From NCBI GenBank assembly GCA_029007575.1, contig JAQXIB010000060.1, forward strand, positions 1 to 9,202: a DNA stretch of 9,202 nucleotides, in the 5' to 3' direction. The position numbers and the translations under genes are program-made. Below, piece after piece: positions 6,857-9,202 of the stretch (position 1 is the stretch's first letter; every line of letters begins with the position of its first letter). Origin of the DNA: Clostridiales bacterium. GTDB taxonomy: Bacteria > Bacillota > Clostridia > Oscillospirales > Ruminococcaceae. Under the pieces are notes generated by a model. It searched no databases and was not told where the DNA came from. It worked only from the letters and a program-made list of their open reading frames with translations.

Positions 6857-6898
6857 TTGCAATTCCCCGTTTCTGTATCTACTTTTTTACTGTAATCA

Positions 6899-7342
6899 TC
6901 AGATAATATTTTGGATTCCCTGCAAGGCGAGCAGATAACTGTATTTTCCGAATCCGGAAATCTGTCCGACACATGCCGGTGCAATCACTGATTTGGAGCG
7001 AAATTCCTCCCGACTGTGGATATTGGAAAAATGCACCTCGATACAAGGAATTTTCACCGCAGCGATGGCATCCCGAATGGCATAGCTATAATGGGTATAG
7101 GCGCCGGCATTGATGATGATACCGTCAAAATTCTGTCTGGCGGCATGAATATGATCAATGATTTCGCCTTCACTGTTAGACTGGAAAGTTTGGCATTCCA
7201 GCCCCAACGATGTAGCATAATCTAAAATCTGCAAATTGATGGAATCAAAACTTTCTTTGCCGTAAATACTGGTTTCCCGCTCACCGACCATATTGATATT
7301 CGGTCCGTGCAGCACTAAAACTCTTTTTCGGATAATGCTCAT
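6899..7342 (-). CDS. aroQ: AroQ: type II 3-dehydroquinate dehydratase
   Basis: Third step of the shikimate pathway, converting 3-dehydroquinate to 3-dehydroshikimate by trans-elimination. The product has 147 residues, the typical length of this dodecameric flavodoxin-like enzyme. LHGPNINMVGERETSIYG near the N-terminus carries Arg22 and catalytic Tyr27. Asn78 (NAGAYTH), His84, Glu102-Val-His104 (IEVHFSN) and Arg115 (EEFRSKS) match the known active-site set with a constant numbering offset. HGPNIN replaces the more usual NGPNLN. The ATG at 7342 is fixed by an in-frame TGA 9 nt upstream. Its own SD is weak (GAG 5 nt away), while a much stronger AAGGAG lies about 50 nt further up behind a hairpin. 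No other shikimate genes are in the window. The M24 peptidase gene follows and is probably co-transcribed. Confidence 0.96.
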   Translation of the reverse strand: MSIIRKRVLVLHGPNINMVGERETSIYGKESFDSINLQILDYATSLGLECQTFQSNSEGEIIDHIHAARQNFDGIIINAGAYTHYSYAIRDAIAAVKIPCIEVHFSNIHSREEFRSKSVIAPACVGQISGFGKYSYLLALQGIQNII

Positions 7343-7353
7343 TTTTTCTCATA

Positions 7354-7388
7354 CACAATCATATACCGGTAATCATTTCCGGATTGTG
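7354..7388 (-). other. Hairpin in the aroQ leader, downstream of a displaced SD
   Basis: On the minus strand CACAATC (7382-7388) pairs with GATTGTG (7354-7360), with a nested CCGG/CCGG pair (7379-7382 and 7366-7369). Immediately upstream is the strong SD-like AAGGAG (7392-7397), which has no start codon at normal distance. A five-codon ATG ORF inside the hairpin (MITGI) is too far from that SD to be convincing. Confidence 0.5.
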
Positions 7389-7413
7389 CTTCTCCTTCTT
7401 TCGTATTTTGCTC

Positions 7414-7442
7414 TTACCATAAACATTTTACGCTTTTTTCAA
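7414..7442 (-). promoter_or_regulatory. Candidate aroQ promoter
   Basis: Minus-strand TTGAAA (7437-7442), 17-nt spacer, TGGTAA (7414-7419), directly after the stop codon of the Nfo-like gene. The -10 is poor. A promoter here would explain the 102-nt gap, but readthrough from the upstream genes is equally possible because no terminator is seen. Confidence 0.3.
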
Positions 7443-7444
7443 TA

Positions 7445-8302
7445 CTATTTCAAGCAGTTAAAGTAGATTTGCTGCATTCTTTGCGCATCTTCTGCTTGCG
7501 TGCCCGCACTTTCACAAATAAAGGTAGGCGTCAGCCCCTTTTTGGCGATCAAATCTGCCAAAGGTTCAAAGAACGGGCCGTAAATCTCATCCTCAAAGGT
7601 CAAATGCCGTTTTTCTCCGCCCTTTTCGGTGTATTCGATTTGGCTGAAATGAGAATGAAAAACTTTCAAACGAGCCGCTCCCAGTTCATTTTCAATGGTA
7701 TCCAAAATCTGCTCGTAATCGGCAGAAGTTCGCAAGCTTCCCAATGTTCGGGCATTTAAATGCCCGAAATCAATACAAGGGAGGAACTGTTCGGTGATTT
7801 TACACAGCTCCATCACCTCCTGCAAATTTCCCAACTGATTAAACTTGCCCATCGTTTCGGGACAAAGGATAATATCATCCAAATGTTCCTCTTTCATAGC
7901 CTCCCACGCCCGTGTCAACGTGTCTTTGGCGAGTGCCATCGCTTCTTCCCGGCTGATTTTTCCTGCCGAGCCGGAATGTACCACAAATCGGGTTGCGCCC
8001 ATCGCTTTTGCGGCTCTGGCAGTCTGCAAAATATACTCGATGCTTTTATTCCGCGTTTCCGGATCAATGCCGGAAAGAGAAATATAATAAGGCGCGTGGA
8101 CAGACAGCGAAAGCTGATATTTCCGTGCCTCCGCGCCAAATTCTGCGGCAGATTGATCGCTGACCCGAACGCCGTGTCCGCATTGATATTCATAAGCCGT
8201 CAGTCCGAATTCGTTGACAAACGCAGGTACCTCGATCGTTTTTTTATGCCCGTTTGCCGCAAAACTTTCGCTGTTTCCGGCAGGGCCGAACAACGCTTTC
8301 AT
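7445..8302 (-). CDS. Nfo-like TIM-barrel protein (AP endonuclease family 2)
   Basis: Probable DNA-repair endonuclease IV relative. The product has 285 residues, the same length as E. coli Nfo. Most metal ligands fall in register: His69 (SVHAPYY), His109 (FVVHSGS), Glu149 (CPETMG), Asp178 and His181 (CIDFGHLNAR), His216 (FHSH), His233 (EKRHL) and Glu264 (FICESAG). The canonical Asp-Arg-His of the third zinc site reads Lys-Arg-His here (residues 231-233), and the Asp178 motif is DFGH instead of DTCH. This is therefore a divergent branch, and true AP-endonuclease activity is inferred rather than certain; a sugar-isomerase-like TIM-barrel role is the alternative. The start ATG has an excellent SD (GGAGG, 7 nt). 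It begins 13 nt after the yqeG stop, so the two genes are surely one unit. Confidence 0.82.
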   Translation of the reverse strand: MKALFGPAGNSESFAANGHKKTIEVPAFVNEFGLTAYEYQCGHGVRVSDQSAAEFGAEARKYQLSLSVHAPYYISLSGIDPETRNKSIEYILQTARAAKAMGATRFVVHSGSAGKISREEAMALAKDTLTRAWEAMKEEHLDDIILCPETMGKFNQLGNLQEVMELCKITEQFLPCIDFGHLNARTLGSLRTSADYEQILDTIENELGAARLKVFHSHFSQIEYTEKGGEKRHLTFEDEIYGPFFEPLADLIAKKGLTPTFICESAGTQAEDAQRMQQIYFNCLK

Positions 8303-8315
8303 TCTTATACCTCCT

Positions 8316-8801
8316 TCACCTTTCTGTTTTCATCAATTTATGTTCCAGTTTTCTCTTCAACCTAAAGAAAGGGCCTGATTCCAAACAAATGGGCTCTGTT
8401 AAAATACATTTCATGCCCTTTAGTTTTCCGCCTAAAATATCGGTAAAAAGCTGATCACCTACAATGGCCACTTCAGACGGTAACAAGCTGAAGCGTTTAC
8501 ACGCTTTGGTCATGCCGACCGTCAACGGCTTCCAGCCTCTTGACACGAACTCCAACTGCAACAGCTCGGCAAACGGTTTCACTCTCCCATGCGAATTATT
8601 GGATACAATCATCATCGGAATTTGCTCCTGCCGCATGCTGTCTAACCACTGCAGAACGCCCTCTCCGGGCTCCGGATTTCCATGCGTTGTCAGGGTATTG
8701 TCCACATCCAGCACAAGCGCTTTGATTCCGTGTTCTTTCAGCATCTCCGTTGTTATCATGGTCACATTTTTTACAATTAAATCAGGTTGGAAAATCTTCA
8801 T
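8316..8801 (-). CDS. YqeG-family HAD-IIIA phosphatase
   Basis: Small cytoplasmic hydrolase of the haloacid dehalogenase superfamily, subfamily IIIA, YqeG type. The product has 161 residues and no cap domain. Motif I is LDVDNTL with nucleophile Asp32 and acid/base Asp34. Motif II is SNN (67-69). The motif III Lys is probably Lys99 (GMTKAC). Motif IV is VGDQLFTD with Asp116 and Asp121. The C-terminus is basic (RLKRKLEHKLMK). The physiological substrate is not established for the family to my knowledge. The start ATG has AGGA about 9 nt upstream. It opens a unit with the Nfo-like gene, downstream of the rpsU terminator. In Bacillus yqeG sits beside the GTPase gene yqeH and aroE; that context is not seen here. 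Confidence 0.93.
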   Translation of the reverse strand: MKIFQPDLIVKNVTMITTEMLKEHGIKALVLDVDNTLTTHGNPEPGEGVLQWLDSMRQEQIPMMIVSNNSHGRVKPFAELLQLEFVSRGWKPLTVGMTKACKRFSLLPSEVAIVGDQLFTDILGGKLKGMKCILTEPICLESGPFFRLKRKLEHKLMKTER

Positions 8802-8841
8802 CTTTTCTGTTCCTTCCGCTTCCGGATTCCGTTTTGACCGA

Positions 8842-8850
8842 ATCGTAACA
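8842..8850 (-). promoter_or_regulatory. Candidate extended -10 promoter for yqeG-nfo
   Basis: Minus-strand TGTTACGAT reads as an extended -10 (TG-N-TACGAT) about 40 nt before the yqeG start. No convincing -35 lies 17-18 nt upstream. A promoter is expected in this 90-nt gap because a strong terminator closes rpsU, but the motif match is modest. Confidence 0.3.
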
Positions 8851-8894
8851 AATGCGCGTTAGGCTATTTGTTCCTGTTCAAATCATTTTGATAC

Positions 8895-8929
8895 AATAAA
8901 AAAGGTGTAACAATTACAGTTACACCTTT
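8895..8929 (-). terminator. rpsU intrinsic terminator
   Basis: An 11-bp perfect stem AAAGGTGTAAC/GTTACACCTTT (8919-8929 and 8901-8911) has a 7-nt loop and runs straight into six or more T on the minus strand. It closes the rpsU transcription unit 43 nt after the stop codon. Confidence 0.9.
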
Positions 8930-8932
8930 CAC

Positions 8933-8959
8933 ACTGCCAAACACTTACCGATCGGCAGT
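8933..8959 (-). other. Hairpin between the rpsU stop codon and its terminator
   Basis: ACTGCC (8954-8959) and GGCAGT (8933-8938) form a 6-bp stem with a 15-nt loop. An alternative self-complementary CCGATCGG (8948-8955) competes for the same bases. It has no T-run and lies directly upstream of the strong terminator. It may be a 3'-UTR stability element, or chance. Confidence 0.3.
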
Positions 8960-8971
8960 AATAAGTATAAA

Positions 8972-9148
8972 TTACTTAAACTTACGTTTGCGAGCTGCTT
9001 CGGATTTCTTTTTGCGCTTTACAGAAGGCTTTTCATAATGCTCTCTTTTACGCACCTCGGCAAGAACGCCATCCTTTGAGCAGGATCTCTTAAATCTTCT
9101 AAGAGCGCTATCCAAAGACTCATTCGGTTTGATATCGATTTTAGCCAT
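8972..9148 (-). CDS. rpsU: Ribosomal protein S21 (bS21)
   Basis: Small basic 30S subunit protein near the anti-SD end of 16S rRNA, active in initiation. Direct translation gives 58 residues, the normal Firmicute length. It begins MAKIDIKPNESLDSALRRFKR, continues through EVRKREHYEKPSVKRKKK, and ends AARKRKFK. The central REHYEKPS stretch is the family hallmark. The start ATG has a strong SD (GGGAGG, 7 nt). It is closed by its own terminator. The promoter must be upstream of or beyond the right window edge, since the 54 nt available show no clear boxes. Confidence 0.97.
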   Translation of the reverse strand: MAKIDIKPNESLDSALRRFKRSCSKDGVLAEVRKREHYEKPSVKRKKKSEAARKRKFK

Positions 9149-9202
9149 TTTATTCCCTCCCTTTGCTACAACAGCAGAGGTTTACAACATAATTGTGTAA
9201 CA

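Noticed and set aside
5969..6895. Plus-strand ORF of 308 aa antisense to the M24 peptidase gene
   Set aside because: Antisense shadow of a gene with all catalytic residues intact; no SD or recognisable motif.
7760..8365. Plus-strand ORF of 201 aa antisense to the Nfo-like gene
   Set aside because: Antisense shadow with no recognisable domain; the minus-strand gene there is well supported by its SD and motifs.
8802..8900. A small RNA gene or riboswitch ahead of yqeG
   Set aside because: The 90-nt gap shows no known riboswitch motif and no strong structure beyond the rpsU terminator.
1..9202. CRISPR array, insertion sequence, tRNA/rRNA or phage genes
   Set aside because: No spaced direct repeats, transposase-like frame, tRNA cloverleaf or rRNA stretch was seen; gaps are short and accounted for.

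Overview
The window is a housekeeping block from a Firmicute, most likely a gut-type Clostridia of the Oscillospirales/Ruminococcaceae kind. This rests on Shine-Dalgarno (SD) sites close to GGAGG, a valS-folC pair, an FMN riboswitch ahead of a RibU-type ECF transporter subunit, and an efp gene followed by a CD1247-type zinc-ribbon protein. The lineage is inferred from gene content and protein character only; no database search was possible. All ten genes lie on the minus strand, so they are transcribed from high to low coordinates. No mobile element, CRISPR array, tRNA or rRNA was seen.

Layout in the direction of transcription. (1) rpsU (ribosomal protein S21, 58 aa), closed by a strong intrinsic terminator. 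(2) yqeG (HAD phosphatase) and an Nfo-like TIM-barrel nuclease gene, tightly coupled. (3) aroQ (type II dehydroquinase) and an M24 metallopeptidase gene. (4) efp (elongation factor P) from its own promoter with a structured leader, followed by the CD1247-type Cys/Asp-rich zinc-ribbon protein. (5) An FMN riboswitch with a clear terminator, a further 155-nt structured leader, and ribU. (6) valS from its own promoter, a terminator-like hairpin, and folC, which runs off the left edge.

The genes cover translation (S21, EF-P, ValRS), cofactors (riboflavin uptake, folate polyglutamylation), aromatic amino-acid synthesis, peptide turnover and probable DNA repair. valS and folC, and efp with its neighbours, are recurring Firmicute arrangements.

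I see no new multi-gene system. The points worth a second look are regulatory or subfamily-level: a strong SD stranded behind a hairpin ahead of aroQ; a second structured leader between the FMN terminator and ribU; a hairpin at the predicted 5' end of efp mRNA; an Nfo-like protein with Lys where the third-zinc Asp should be; Cys/Asp clusters in the CD1247-type protein; a consensus -35 box inside the valS-folC terminator loop; and a valS gene without a T-box.
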